A stretch of 64,000 nt of DNA, from the NCBI GenBank assembly GCA_963704835.1, contig CAVPHW010000020.1:310001-374000 (forward strand). The letters run 5' to 3'. This document shows, in pieces, positions 17,936 through 26,830 of the stretch (position 1 is its first letter; each line of letters starts with the position of its first letter). The stretch is from GCA-2746605 sp963704835. Its GTDB lineage: Bacteria; Bacteroidota; Ignavibacteria; Ignavibacteriales; Melioribacteraceae. The notes below the pieces were generated by a model. That model was given only the letters and a program-made list of their open reading frames with translations, searched no databases and was not told the DNA's origin. Position numbers and translations under genes: made by a program.

Positions 17936-18393
17936 GAATTACAATTTTAACAGGCCCAATAAAAAACGGGAAAACAACGAAACTGTTTGGGTTTATTAAA
18001 AACCTTAAGTCGGTTAGTGGAATACTTTCTCCAGTTGTAAATAATCAGCGAGTTTTGTTCCATATTGGATCTAAAACAATTAGAAATTTTGAAAGTAACA
18101 ATGAATCGGATATAACCATTGATGTGGGTCGATATAGATTTCTTAAATCATCTTTTGAATGGGGAAACACAATGCTCATTAATGATCTAAAGCAAAACTA
18201 CAATTATTTAATAATTGATGAAATTGGGAAACTTGAATTGAAAGATGAAGGGTTTCATCAGTCATGTGAGCATATTTGGAAAAATAAAGAATTATATTCA
18301 ACAAATTTAATTATGGTTGTTAGGGATTATTTAGTTGACGATGTTTTATCAAAATATAAAATTGATAAAAATGAAATTGAGTATTTTGAATAA
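17932..18393 (+). CDS. THEP1/DUF265-type nucleoside-triphosphatase
   Basis: A 153-residue P-loop protein. Walker A is 'GPIKNGKTT' (residues 8-16) and Walker B is 'YLIIDEIGKLEL' (~residues 90-101). The 'D-E-I-G-K-L-E' form is characteristic of the THEP1 (COG1618) family. These enzymes hydrolyse NTPs slowly in vitro and have no settled physiological role. The start ATG overlaps the stop of the preceding membrane protein. The 139-base gap to the next gene contains no feature I recognise, so it is unclear whether the pair shares a transcript with the purine genes. Confidence 0.78.
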   Translation: MRITILTGPIKNGKTTKLFGFIKNLKSVSGILSPVVNNQRVLFHIGSKTIRNFESNNESDITIDVGRYRFLKSSFEWGNTMLINDLKQNYNYLIIDEIGKLELKDEGFHQSCEHIWKNKELYSTNLIMVVRDYLVDDVLSKYKIDKNEIEYFE

Positions 18394-18532
18394 GAATTGA
18401 TGCCCAAATTCCTATGTTGGAAAATGAGAAATATTACGGTTATCTATCTGAAAAATGAGTAAAACTGCACTTAAGTATCTGATTAAAAAATATATTATAT
18501 TACTATTTTATTTGAATAAATATTGAGGAATT

Positions 18533-19993
18533 ATGTGGAACTGGAACATTGAAAATGAAGAGTATCTTACCAAAACATTGGAAAGATGTAAGCAGCGAAA
18601 TATTGTTTTGCCAACATTTAATCAGCTTAAAAATCCCTCTTCAATCCCAAATGATATTCAAAATAAATTAGAAAAAATTGATTTACAAGAACCTCACCCG
18701 TTAAATTTATTTAGAATCAATTGGTGTAACGATCCCAAATCCGGTAGAATTGGTGATATTAATTATTTGGAAATTCCTAAAGAAATTACAGGAATAAAAG
18801 CTAGAGTTATTGGTTTGGTTGGTAAATATTTTCCAACTGGAGCTCATAAAGTTGGAGCTACTTATGGTTGCTTGGCTCCTTATTTGGTCACCGGTAGATT
18901 CAATCCAGAATACCATAAAGCAGTATGGCCATCAACGGGGAATTATTGCAGAGGTGGTGTATTTAATTCTAATTTATTGTCGGTTCACTCAGTTGCAATT
19001 TTACCTGAAGAAATGAGCAAAGAACGATTTGATTGGTTACATGAAAGAACAGATGAAGTATACGCTACTGCCGGATGTGAAAGTAATGTGAAAGAGATAT
19101 ATGACAAATGCCATGAACTAGAAGCGCAAAGTCCCAAGTATTTAATTTTTAATCAATTCGATCAATTCGGTAATCCAATTTGGCATTACGAAATTACTGG
19201 TTCTACTATTTCAAATTTATTTTCGCAAATAAAAAAAGATAATCAAAGGTTAAGTGGATATGTAAGTGCAACAGGCTCAGCCGGTACTATTGCCGCCGGA
19301 GATTTCTTAAGAACTATAAATCCCCAAATAAAAGTTGTAGCGTCAGAAGCCTTACAATGCCCAACCCTTTTTAATAATGGATTTGGAGGTCATAGAATTG
19401 AAGGAATTGGTGACAAACATATTCCATGGGTTCATAATGTAAGAAATACTGATTGTGTTGCAGCAATTGATGATGAAGATCCGATGAGAGTTTTAAGGTT
19501 ATTCAATGAACCAACCGGAAGGGAAGTTCTCATAAATCAGGGCATAGATAAAGCTGTTGTTGACAAATTGAGCTATTTGGGAATATCTTCAATTAGCAAT
19601 TTACTTTCAGCAATTAAATTAGCCAAATATTATGAATATAATGAAAAGGATGTAATCTTTACTGTCTTCACTGATTCTAAAGATATGTACAATTCGCGAT
19701 TATCTGAACTAACCGAAGCCAACGGACAATATACAAGCGGACAAGCTGAAACAGATTTACACAGTTCAATCCATAGACAAGGAATTGACTACTTTAAGGA
19801 ACTATCATATTATGATAAAAAGGCTGTGCATAATTTAAAATATTTTACTTGGGTTGAACAGCAAGGAAAAGATGTTGAAGAGTTAAACGCCCAATGGTAT
19901 GATGAAAATTATTGGTTAGAAAGATTCAGCATTGTTCCTACTTGGGATAAGCTGATAGATGAATTTAACTTTAAATCCGGTGTAACTATTTAG
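18533..19993 (+). CDS. Fold-type II PLP-dependent lyase of the purine-degradation cluster
   Basis: A 486-residue enzyme of the TrpB/cysteine-synthase superfamily. The PLP lysine is K106 in 'PTGAHKVGATYG', and the phosphate/substrate loop is 'STGNYCRGGVF' (~134-144). The glycine-rich PLP phosphate-binding loop is 'SATGSAGTIAAGDFL'. It is ~90 residues longer than classical diaminopropionate ammonia-lyase (YgeX, ~398 residues) and has its own C-terminal tail. Its place directly before hydantoinase, SsnA, YgeY and YgeW homologues suggests the role YgeX has in E. coli, an ammonia-releasing C-N or C-C cleavage of a 2,3-diaminopropionate-like intermediate. Substrate inferred from context only. GAGG precedes the ATG. 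Confidence 0.78.
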   Translation: MWNWNIENEEYLTKTLERCKQRNIVLPTFNQLKNPSSIPNDIQNKLEKIDLQEPHPLNLFRINWCNDPKSGRIGDINYLEIPKEITGIKARVIGLVGKYFPTGAHKVGATYGCLAPYLVTGRFNPEYHKAVWPSTGNYCRGGVFNSNLLSVHSVAILPEEMSKERFDWLHERTDEVYATAGCESNVKEIYDKCHELEAQSPKYLIFNQFDQFGNPIWHYEITGSTISNLFSQIKKDNQRLSGYVSATGSAGTIAAGDFLRTINPQIKVVASEALQCPTLFNNGFGGHRIEGIGDKHIPWVHNVRNTDCVAAIDDEDPMRVLRLFNEPTGREVLINQGIDKAVVDKLSYLGISSISNLLSAIKLAKYYEYNEKDVIFTVFTDSKDMYNSRLSELTEANGQYTSGQAETDLHSSIHRQGIDYFKELSYYDKKAVHNLKYFTWVEQQGKDVEELNAQWYDENYWLERFSIVPTWDKLIDEFNFKSGVTI

Positions 19994-20003
19994 AGATCAT
20001 TTA

Positions 20004-21464
20004 ATGAACATTGGAACCAAGATATTAAAAAATGTTTTTTTAAGTACTAATAAAAATAAACTTATACTTGCAAATATCATTTTTGACAATAAAATTCAAA
20101 AAATAGAAATACAGGTTCCTTCTGAATTTACTTGGAAAGAAGTTAACACAACTGAAAAGAAATTCGAATTCATTAAAAAAGTAAAATTGAAACCACTTCC
20201 CAAAGGAGTGGAAATTATTGATGGTGAATATAATTTAGCTATTCCCGGTGCTATTGATCCTCATGTACACTTTGATACACCTGGTTTTGAGTTTAGAGAT
20301 ACATTTGAACATGGAACCAAAGCTGCTGCTTTTGGTGGTGTCACAACCATAATAGATATGCCATGTACATCTTTACCACCTGTTACATCATTAGAAAATT
20401 TTAATACCAAATTAAATGCTGTGAAAAATAGATCTTTAATTGATTTCACATTCTGGGGTGGAGTTTGTGGAAACGATTTTGAAAATGGTTGTGATATTGA
20501 AAAAAACATTAATGACTTAAATGCATCTGGAGTTGCAGCGTATAAAGGTTATTTTATTTCAGGAATGAATTCCTTCAAAGATCTGACAATGAATCAATTT
20601 CATGTAGTTGCAAAAATAATTGAGAAAACAGAAAAGCCGTTTGGTGTTCATGCAGAGGATAAATATTTAGTTGAGACAAGGCAAAAAGAATTTATTCTTA
20701 GTAACAAAAACTCATGGATGGATTATTGCAAATCGAGAGATTCCGAAGCTGAAACCAAATCAATTAAAAACATTATTGAAATTTCAAAGGTTACAGGTGT
20801 AAAAGTTCACGTTGTTCATCTAAGCTCAAATTTAGGGTTAAACGAAATTAAAGAAGCTCAGGGAAATGGAATCAGAATTACTTCTGAAACTTGCCCACAT
20901 TATTTATATTTTACTCAGAATGACTTTGAAAATAGAGCAATTAAAAATTTTCTAAAAACGGCTCCACCAGTAAAAATGCAAGAGGATCAAGATTCTTTGT
21001 GGGATGGATTAAAGGATGGAACTTTAAGCTTTGTTACAACTGATCACGCAGGTTGTAATCCAATGACAGAAAAAATATCAGAAAACTTTTGGGAAGTTTA
21101 TGGCGGAATCCCTGGTGTTGAACATCGTGTCCCTTTTCTTTTTAGTGAAGGTTTTCTTAATAATAAATTGTCATTGGAACAAACGATAAATTTACTATCA
21201 ACAAACGTTTCAGATTATTTTAAATTGAGTAATAAAGGAAAAATTGAGAAAAACTATGATGCAGATTTTGCATTAATTAATTTGTGGGATTCTGAAATTG
21301 TTAAATCAGAAAATATGCATAGTAAAGGAAAGTATACTCCATTTGAAGGAATTAAATTTAATTGTAAAGTAGAGAAAACTATATTACGAGGCAAAGTAAT
21401 TATGGATTTAAAATCTAAGCAAGAAGATGATTTTACATATGGAAGGTATATTGAGGTTCACTAA
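20004..21464 (+). CDS. Dihydropyrimidinase/hydantoinase-type cyclic amidohydrolase (HyuA-like)
   Basis: A 486-residue metal-dependent amidohydrolase that opens cyclic amides. The first metal ligands are H87/H89 in 'GAIDPHVHFDTPG'. The carboxylated lysine is K181 in 'GVAAYKGYFISG'. Further ligands are in 'GVHAEDKY' and 'VHVVHLSSN', and the catalytic Asp is in 'TTDHAGCNP'. All are present, so it should be active. It belongs to the dihydroorotase/allantoinase/hydantoinase group. In the E. coli anaerobic purine cluster hyuA plays this part, opening a ring left after xanthine or urate reduction. It lies 10 bases after the PLP lyase and the next gene follows its stop directly. Confidence 0.87.
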   Translation: MNIGTKILKNVFLSTNKNKLILANIIFDNKIQKIEIQVPSEFTWKEVNTTEKKFEFIKKVKLKPLPKGVEIIDGEYNLAIPGAIDPHVHFDTPGFEFRDTFEHGTKAAAFGGVTTIIDMPCTSLPPVTSLENFNTKLNAVKNRSLIDFTFWGGVCGNDFENGCDIEKNINDLNASGVAAYKGYFISGMNSFKDLTMNQFHVVAKIIEKTEKPFGVHAEDKYLVETRQKEFILSNKNSWMDYCKSRDSEAETKSIKNIIEISKVTGVKVHVVHLSSNLGLNEIKEAQGNGIRITSETCPHYLYFTQNDFENRAIKNFLKTAPPVKMQEDQDSLWDGLKDGTLSFVTTDHAGCNPMTEKISENFWEVYGGIPGVEHRVPFLFSEGFLNNKLSLEQTINLLSTNVSDYFKLSNKGKIEKNYDADFALINLWDSEIVKSENMHSKGKYTPFEGIKFNCKVEKTILRGKVIMDLKSKQEDDFTYGRYIEVH

Positions 21465-22790
21465 ATGAAAATTACCAATGCGTGGATTTGCCAAATAAAG
21501 AAAGATCAAATTGTTCCAATTTTTGGTGATATCGAAGTTTACGATAACAAAATATTATCGATCACTGAGAAAGAATTTAAATTATCCCATTTGAATATAT
21601 CAGTTTCCAACAACGATATAGATGCAAAAGGGAGAGTTGTCACAATCCCAAATGTTAATTACCATGATCATATATATTCTCGCTTGGCAAAAGGTTTAAG
21701 TATTAAAGGTGATATGTCAAACTTCCCAAATATTCTTAAAAACCTCTGGTGGAAGTTAGATTCGCTTTTAGATTTAGAAATGATTGAAGCATCTGCAAAA
21801 ATGGCATCAATTGAATCAATCAAAAATGGTGTAACATATATTATTGATCACCACTCTTCTCCTAATAAAGCGCAAGATAGCTTAAAAACAATTTCAAAAA
21901 CTTTAGAGAGTTTCAATATCAGAAATGTTCTTTGTTTTGAAACTACTGATCGAAATGAAGATACTTTAAAACAAAACGGATTTAATGAGAATATAAATTT
22001 TCTTGAAAATCACACAACGGAAAATTCCAAATCCCTACTCGGTTTGCATGCTTCATTTACATTGAATGACGAATCGCTTGCCAAAGCTGCAAAATTGGTT
22101 TTAGAAAAAAGTTGGGGAGTACATGTTCATCTTTGTGAAGATATTTCTGATGTTAAAATTAGTTTAGAAAAATATTCTGAAAAACCGGTGAAAAGGTTGA
22201 TTGAAAATAATTTGTTAAATGATAAATCCATTCTTGCTCATGGAATTCATTTGGATGAAGATGATTTTAGATTAATAGCCGCATCTGGTGCTTCACTGGT
22301 TTTTAATTTAGATTCAAATATGAACAATTCGGTTGGACTTCAAAAATTTAAAATGATCCCAAAAGAAATTCCCATTTTAGTCGGAACTGATGGAATGCAT
22401 TCTAATACTTCCCGATCATTAAAAGAATTGTATCTACAAATTAGACATGCTGGTTTTTCCTTTGACGATGCGTTTGGATTTATAATTAAAGTTTATTTTG
22501 ATCAAGTAAAATTTATTACAAAGTTTTTCCCAGATTTTACGTCCTTAAACATTGGTGATAAGGCTGATTTGATTATTTGGGATTATATTCCACCAACACC
22601 GCTAAATAAAGGTAACTTTTGGGGACATTATATTTATGGAATATTAGAGAGACCTGTTATTTCGGTCATGCAAAATGGTTTGGTCCTCATGAATGAATTT
22701 AAACTATCTAATGTAGATGAAATAAAAAATGCAAGTGAGATCTTCTCCCAAGGAGAAAGATTATTTAACATATTCAATAAGGAAGAGTAA
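21465..22790 (+). CDS. ssnA: SsnA-like amidohydrolase (chlorohydrolase/guanine-deaminase superfamily)
   Basis: A 441-residue hydrolase with the full metal set of the cytosine/guanine deaminase superfamily: HxH in 'NYHDHIYS', 'DHHSSP', 'VHVHLCED', 'AHGIHLDE' and 'GTDGMHSN'. Overall length and the SsnA-specific 'HHSSP' and 'GLHASFTL' segments match the aminohydrolase SsnA. SsnA is coded with ygeX/ygeY/ygeW in the anaerobic purine-degradation cluster described in gut bacteria. The gene begins 1 base after the hydantoinase stop and ends 1 base before the YgeY-like start: a tight operon. Expected reaction: hydrolytic deamination or ring opening of a purine-derived heterocycle. Confidence 0.83.
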   Translation: MKITNAWICQIKKDQIVPIFGDIEVYDNKILSITEKEFKLSHLNISVSNNDIDAKGRVVTIPNVNYHDHIYSRLAKGLSIKGDMSNFPNILKNLWWKLDSLLDLEMIEASAKMASIESIKNGVTYIIDHHSSPNKAQDSLKTISKTLESFNIRNVLCFETTDRNEDTLKQNGFNENINFLENHTTENSKSLLGLHASFTLNDESLAKAAKLVLEKSWGVHVHLCEDISDVKISLEKYSEKPVKRLIENNLLNDKSILAHGIHLDEDDFRLIAASGASLVFNLDSNMNNSVGLQKFKMIPKEIPILVGTDGMHSNTSRSLKELYLQIRHAGFSFDDAFGFIIKVYFDQVKFITKFFPDFTSLNIGDKADLIIWDYIPPTPLNKGNFWGHYIYGILERPVISVMQNGLVLMNEFKLSNVDEIKNASEIFSQGERLFNIFNKEE

Positions 22791-23977
22791 ATGAATATTT
22801 CTGAACAAATACTGAAAAAAGCAGAAGAGTATAAAGTTTATACGGCAAAAAACCTATCTGAGATGATAAAGATAAAGTCGCTAAGTTTGCAAGAAGGTGA
22901 AGTAGCAATCTTAATTAAATCCATGATGGAAGATGCAGGGTTTGATGAAGCAAGAATTGATGGATTAGGAAATGTGATTGGTAGAATTGGTAATGGTCCT
23001 CGCATTATTGCTTTTGACGGTCATATTGATACAGTTGATTTGGGTAATTTAGAAAATTGGGATTTTGATCCTCTCGGTGGAGAAATTAAAGATGGTTATG
23101 TGCATGGAAGAGGAAGTGTTGATCAAGAAGGTGGTCCGGCTGCTTTTATTACAGCGGGTAGAATTATCAAAGAGTTAGGGCTTGCAAAAGATCTGACAAT
23201 CTATTTTACTGGAACTGTAATTGAAGAAGATTGCGATGGTCTTTGCTGGAAGTATATTGTTGAGGAAGAAAAAATTAAAGCCTGAATGTGTTGTAATTAC
23301 TGAGCCTACAAACCTTAATATCTATAGAGGTCACAGAGGAAGAATGGAAATTGCGGTATCTTTTTATGGAGTTTCTTCTCACGGTTCAGCTCCTGAAAGA
23401 GGGAAAAATGCAATTTATATGGCCTCCAGAGCAGCCCTAGAAATTGAAAAGCTTAACGAAACTTTAGCTTTTGATGAATTTCTTGGAAAAGGTACTATTA
23501 CAATATCAGAGTTTAAGTCAAATAGTCCATCATTATGTGCTGTTTCAGATTTTGCAAGAATTCATTTGGATAGAAGATTAACTTGGGGTGAAGATAAAGA
23601 ATTGGCCTTGGAACAAGTTAGAGAAATTGTTAAAGATATGAATGCCAAGGTTGAACTGTTAGATTATGAGGAGACTGCATTATACAGGATTAAAATATGG
23701 AATGCAAAAATATTTTCCTACTTGGAAATTGGAAGAGGATCATCCTCTTGTATTAAAAGGGATTGATGCTTATAAAGAAATTTTTAATTCAGATCCTAAA
23801 GTTGATAAATGGACATTTTCAACTAATGGTGTAACAATAAGAGGCTACTATGATATACCGGTTATTGGGTTTGGTCCTGGGAATGAAGTTCTGGCTCATG
23901 CACCAAATGAAAAAGTACCAATTGAGCATTTAGTTAAGGCATCAGCATTTTATACAATATTTGCAGCTAAATATTAA
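22791..23977 (+). CDS. ygeY: YgeY-like M20 hydrolase (two frameshifts)
   Basis: Three frames join into one ~395-residue M20 zinc hydrolase. Metal-site motifs are 'DGHIDTVD', 'GRGSVDQEGGPA', 'VIEEDCDG' and 'ITEPTN'. 'VSSHGSAPERGKNAIYM' marks the dimerisation domain and 'EVLAHAPNEKVPIEHL' the C-terminus. The shifts are at the A6 run 23270-23275 (one A too many) and near 23681 (TT for T). Correcting each restores family sequence without gap. TIGR-type YgeY proteins are linked to purine/selenium-dependent hydroxylase clusters and probably cleave a ureido or amide bond in the degradation path. Two corrections in one gene fit sequence error better than two fortunate mutations, but true inactivation is not excluded. 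Confidence 0.82.
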
Positions 23978-24073
23978 TAAAAATATAAATTCAACTGACA
24001 CACTGAGAAAATTAGAATTCTAGAGTATTAATCTTCTAAGCGTGATAGAAGTTTTGAAATTAAAGGAGAAAAC

Positions 24074-25078
24074 ATGAATCTTAAAGGTAAACATTTTCTA
24101 ACTTGTGATAACTGGACCAAAGAAGAGTTAGATGTTGTATTTGAAAAATCTTTTGAATTAAAAGAACAATTTTATAACGAAATTCATCACCTAGATCTTC
24201 CACACAAAACACTTTTTATGATGTTTTTCGAACAGTCAACTAGAACGAGAAATTCAATGGAAGCTGGTATGACTCAGCTTGGTGGACATGCACATGATTT
24301 AACACCAGATAAAATGCAAATCACACATGGTGAAGTTGCTAAAGATACTGCGATTATTTTATCAAGAATGGGACATGGAATAGCTTGTAGAAATTGTTTT
24401 TATGGCGTTGGGAAAAAATATTTAGATGAATTGGCTGCGTATTCACGGAAACCAGTTATGTCTTTACAAGACGATGTTTATCACCCATTTCAAGGATTGG
24501 CTGACCTTCAAACAATATTTGAACATTTTGATAGAAATCCCAAGGGACTTAAAGTAACTATATCTTGGGCATATGCAGATACTCATTCAAAACCGCTTTC
24601 GGTACCACAAACACAAGCATTACTTTTCCCACGTTATGGTATTGATGTTACAATCGCTCATCCAAAAGAATTCCCGTTGAGTCAGAACATTGTTGAGAAA
24701 GCAAAGAAAAATGCGATTGAAGGAGGCGGCAGTCTTAAATTTACAAATAATATGGATGAAGCTTTTGAAGGTGCTCATGTAGTCATCCCAAAGAATTGGG
24801 GTGGTTTTGGTCATTGGAATGTGGAAGATTATTTGGCAAACGAAAATGAGTGTAAAAAAGAAATGTCCTCCAATTTGGCAAAATATAAGAATTGGATTTG
24901 CGATGATAATAGAATAAAGTTAGCTGATAAAAATGTTAAACTTATGCATGCATTACCAGCTGACAGAAACAATGAAGTTACTGATGCAATTCTAGACAAT
25001 CCAAATATATCTATTGTTTTTGATGAAGCAGAGAATAGACTTCATACGGCAAAAGCAATTATGTCACTTACTATGTAA
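24074..25078 (+). CDS. ygeW: YgeW-like knotted carbamoyltransferase
   Basis: A 334-residue member of the aspartate/ornithine carbamoyltransferase fold. The carbamoyl-phosphate loop 'STRTRNS' is at residues 55-61, where OTCase and ATCase have STRTR. 'HPFQGLADLQTIFEHF' replaces HPxQ, 'GGHAHDL' follows the loop, and 'MHALPADRNNEVTDAI' is near the end. YgeW-type enzymes lack the usual amino-acid partner motifs of OTCase. In the purine path they are thought to run phosphorolytically, yielding carbamoyl phosphate for ATP synthesis by carbamate kinase (present here at 34577). GGAG precedes the ATG. The 96-base gap before it holds no hairpin I can see. Confidence 0.86.
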   Translation: MNLKGKHFLTCDNWTKEELDVVFEKSFELKEQFYNEIHHLDLPHKTLFMMFFEQSTRTRNSMEAGMTQLGGHAHDLTPDKMQITHGEVAKDTAIILSRMGHGIACRNCFYGVGKKYLDELAAYSRKPVMSLQDDVYHPFQGLADLQTIFEHFDRNPKGLKVTISWAYADTHSKPLSVPQTQALLFPRYGIDVTIAHPKEFPLSQNIVEKAKKNAIEGGGSLKFTNNMDEAFEGAHVVIPKNWGGFGHWNVEDYLANENECKKEMSSNLAKYKNWICDDNRIKLADKNVKLMHALPADRNNEVTDAILDNPNISIVFDEAENRLHTAKAIMSLTM

Positions 25079-25085
25079 AATTGGT

Positions 25086-25108
25086 GAGTTAGTACTTTGT
25101 GCTAACTC
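25086..25108 (+). other. Short inverted repeat after the carbamoyltransferase
   Basis: A 7-bp inverted repeat (GAGTTAG / CTAACTC) with a 9-base loop begins 8 bases after the stop. There is no T-run, so it is weak as an intrinsic terminator; it may instead protect an RNA end. Confidence 0.35.
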
Positions 25109-25145
25109 CGAATTTGTAATTTCCCAAGATTAATACAAAACGATT

Positions 25146-26412
25146 ATGAATACTCAATATAAGTATAAATGTTATGAATGTAAGATAGAATATTCTTCTG
25201 AAGAGATTGAGCGAAAGCTATTATACCTTTGTCCTATTTGTGGCAAAACTGAACGCAACAAACCACTTAAAGGTGTGCTTCAAATTATTTATGAATATTA
25301 CAAAATAAGCAATGAAATTGATAGAAATGTATTCTTGAGAAATAGAGCTGGTAGTTTTTGGAAATATCCTTATTTATGGCCTCTTGAAATTCACAATAAT
25401 AGTTTTCTAAGAATTACATCTGATCAATTAGAAAAATTACAACTAAATGAAAACCCAATATCTTCCATCAAATTTGAAGATAATAAACTACTGTTGTTTG
25501 ATGATTCTAGGAATCCTACACTTTCTTATAAAGATAGGGCAACCTCATTAGTTGTATTAAAAGCAATTCAACTTGGGATAACTGAAATTGCTGCAGCCTC
25601 AACCGGAAATGCTGGTTCTTCACTTGCTGGAATTTGTGCAAAATTAGATATAAAAGCACATATCTTTGTCCCAAAAACAATTCCTGAAAGTAAAAGAATT
25701 CAGATTCAATCATATGGAGCTAATATTTATTTATTGGATGGGAGTTATGATGATGCATTTGATTTATGTCTGGAGGTTTCAGAGAATAAAGGTTGGTACA
25801 ATAGGAACACAGCTTATAATCCTTTAACAATAGAAGGTAAAAAATCAGCAGCGTATGATATATTTATTTCTTGCGAAGGAAATATTCCAGATTATATATT
25901 TGTTCCAGTGGGAGATGGAGTGATTATTAGTGGAATTTATAAAGGATTTTGGGACTTAAAACAACTTGGTTGGATTGATAAGATTCCACGACTTATTGGT
26001 GTTCAGGCTTCTGGTAGTGATGCAGTAATTCGTTACATTTCAACTAATAAATTTGAATTTGTTGAATCCTCATCTATTGCGGACAGTATTTGTGCAGGTG
26101 CACCAAGGAATCTATTTATGGCGGTTAACTCAATAATCGAAAGTGATGGTTGCGCGCTTTCTGTTAGTGATGAAGAAATATTAATCAGCCCAAAAAATTC
26201 TAGCTAATAAATATGGTGTATTAGCGGAACCTTCAGCAGCAGCTACTTTGGCAGGTTATAAAAAGTATAAAATAGAAAATAGTATTAGTGAAAATTCCAA
26301 AGTGATGTTAATGATTACTGGTAATGGGCTTAAAGATATGTTATCATTATCTAAGTGGAACAATGAACCAGAAATTAAGTGTTCAGATGAATGGAAGGAA
26401 ATATTATTTTAA
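25146..26412 (+). CDS. Threonine-synthase-like PLP enzyme with N-terminal zinc ribbon (one frameshift)
   Basis: A ~422-residue fold-type II PLP enzyme. Residues 9-32 form a zinc ribbon (C9-x2-C12, C29-x2-C32). The PLP lysine is K129 in 'NPTLSYKDRATS', and 'STGNAGSSLAGI' is the substrate loop. The first frame stops at 26207 after 'ILISPKNSS'. Removing one A from the A6 at 26185-26190 continues with 'ILANKYGVLAEPSAAATLAGY', which carries the family's C-terminal block, to TAA at 26410-26412. Threonine synthase proper lies in thr operons; here it sits between ygeW-like and mocA-like genes. It is therefore probably a pathway lyase or ammonia-lyase. It is the second PLP lyase in the cluster. Confidence 0.8.
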
Positions 26413-26491
26413 TTCTAAATTTTCGGTTAATTGAAAAGCGAAGATATTTCAGTGATAAAAATCATTCCTTCGATATGACAGTTCTTTTAAT

Positions 26492-26526
26492 TTGTCATTT
26501 CGAACATGATTCGTGTGAGAAATCTC
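26492..26526 (+). repeat. Left inverted repeat of the GIY-YIG cassette
   Basis: Composite end: outer TTGTCATTTCGA, 11 bases of spacer, inner GTGAGAAATCTC. The outer 12 bases and 9 of the inner bases recur in opposite orientation at 26838-26883. Confidence 0.65.
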
Positions 26527-26548
26527 TTAACCTATTTGTTGTTTCTAT

Positions 26549-26830
26549 ATGAAAAATTAGTACATCTATATAATTATAAATAAGTATAGCACAGTTCTAT
26601 ACATAGGTATAACAAATAATCTTGATCGAAGATTATTTGAACACAAACATAAACTTGTTGATGGATTCTCAAAAAAATATAATTTAACAAAACTGGTTTT
26701 CTTTGAGTTAACCAACAACATAAATTCTGCTATACAGAGAGAAAAGGAAATTAAAAAGTGAAGACGAGAGAAGAAAAACAAATTATTAGAGTCTATGAAT
26801 CCTAATTGGGAAAACTTAATTGAAAATAGT
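26549..26830 (+). pseudogene. GIY-YIG endonuclease, inactivated by two nonsense codons
   Basis: From ATG 26549 the frame reads as a typical small GIY-YIG protein (YhbQ-like group, ~90 residues): 'VLYIGITNNLDRRLFEHKHK' with the catalytic Arg, then 'GFSKKYNLTKLVFFE', 'AIQREKEIKK', 'RREKKNKLLESMNPNWENLI'. Two stops interrupt it without any frame change: TAG at codon 4 (26558-26560) and TGA at 26759-26761, where relatives have Trp in 'IKxWRREKK'. Unlike the frameshifts elsewhere in the window these look like real point mutations. The tail has no stop and runs on into the mocA-like sequence. Confidence 0.8.

Noticed and set aside
22791..23977. The YgeY-like gene as a true pseudogene.
   Set aside because: Both shifts are single extra bases, the sequence between them is fully conserved, and the same error type hits guaB and other genes in the window.
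26759..26761. In-frame TGA in the GIY-YIG gene as selenocysteine, tempting because YgeY-type genes are linked to selenium.
   Set aside because: The position is a conserved Trp in relatives, no SECIS-like hairpin follows, and a second stop (TAG at codon 4) already breaks the gene.
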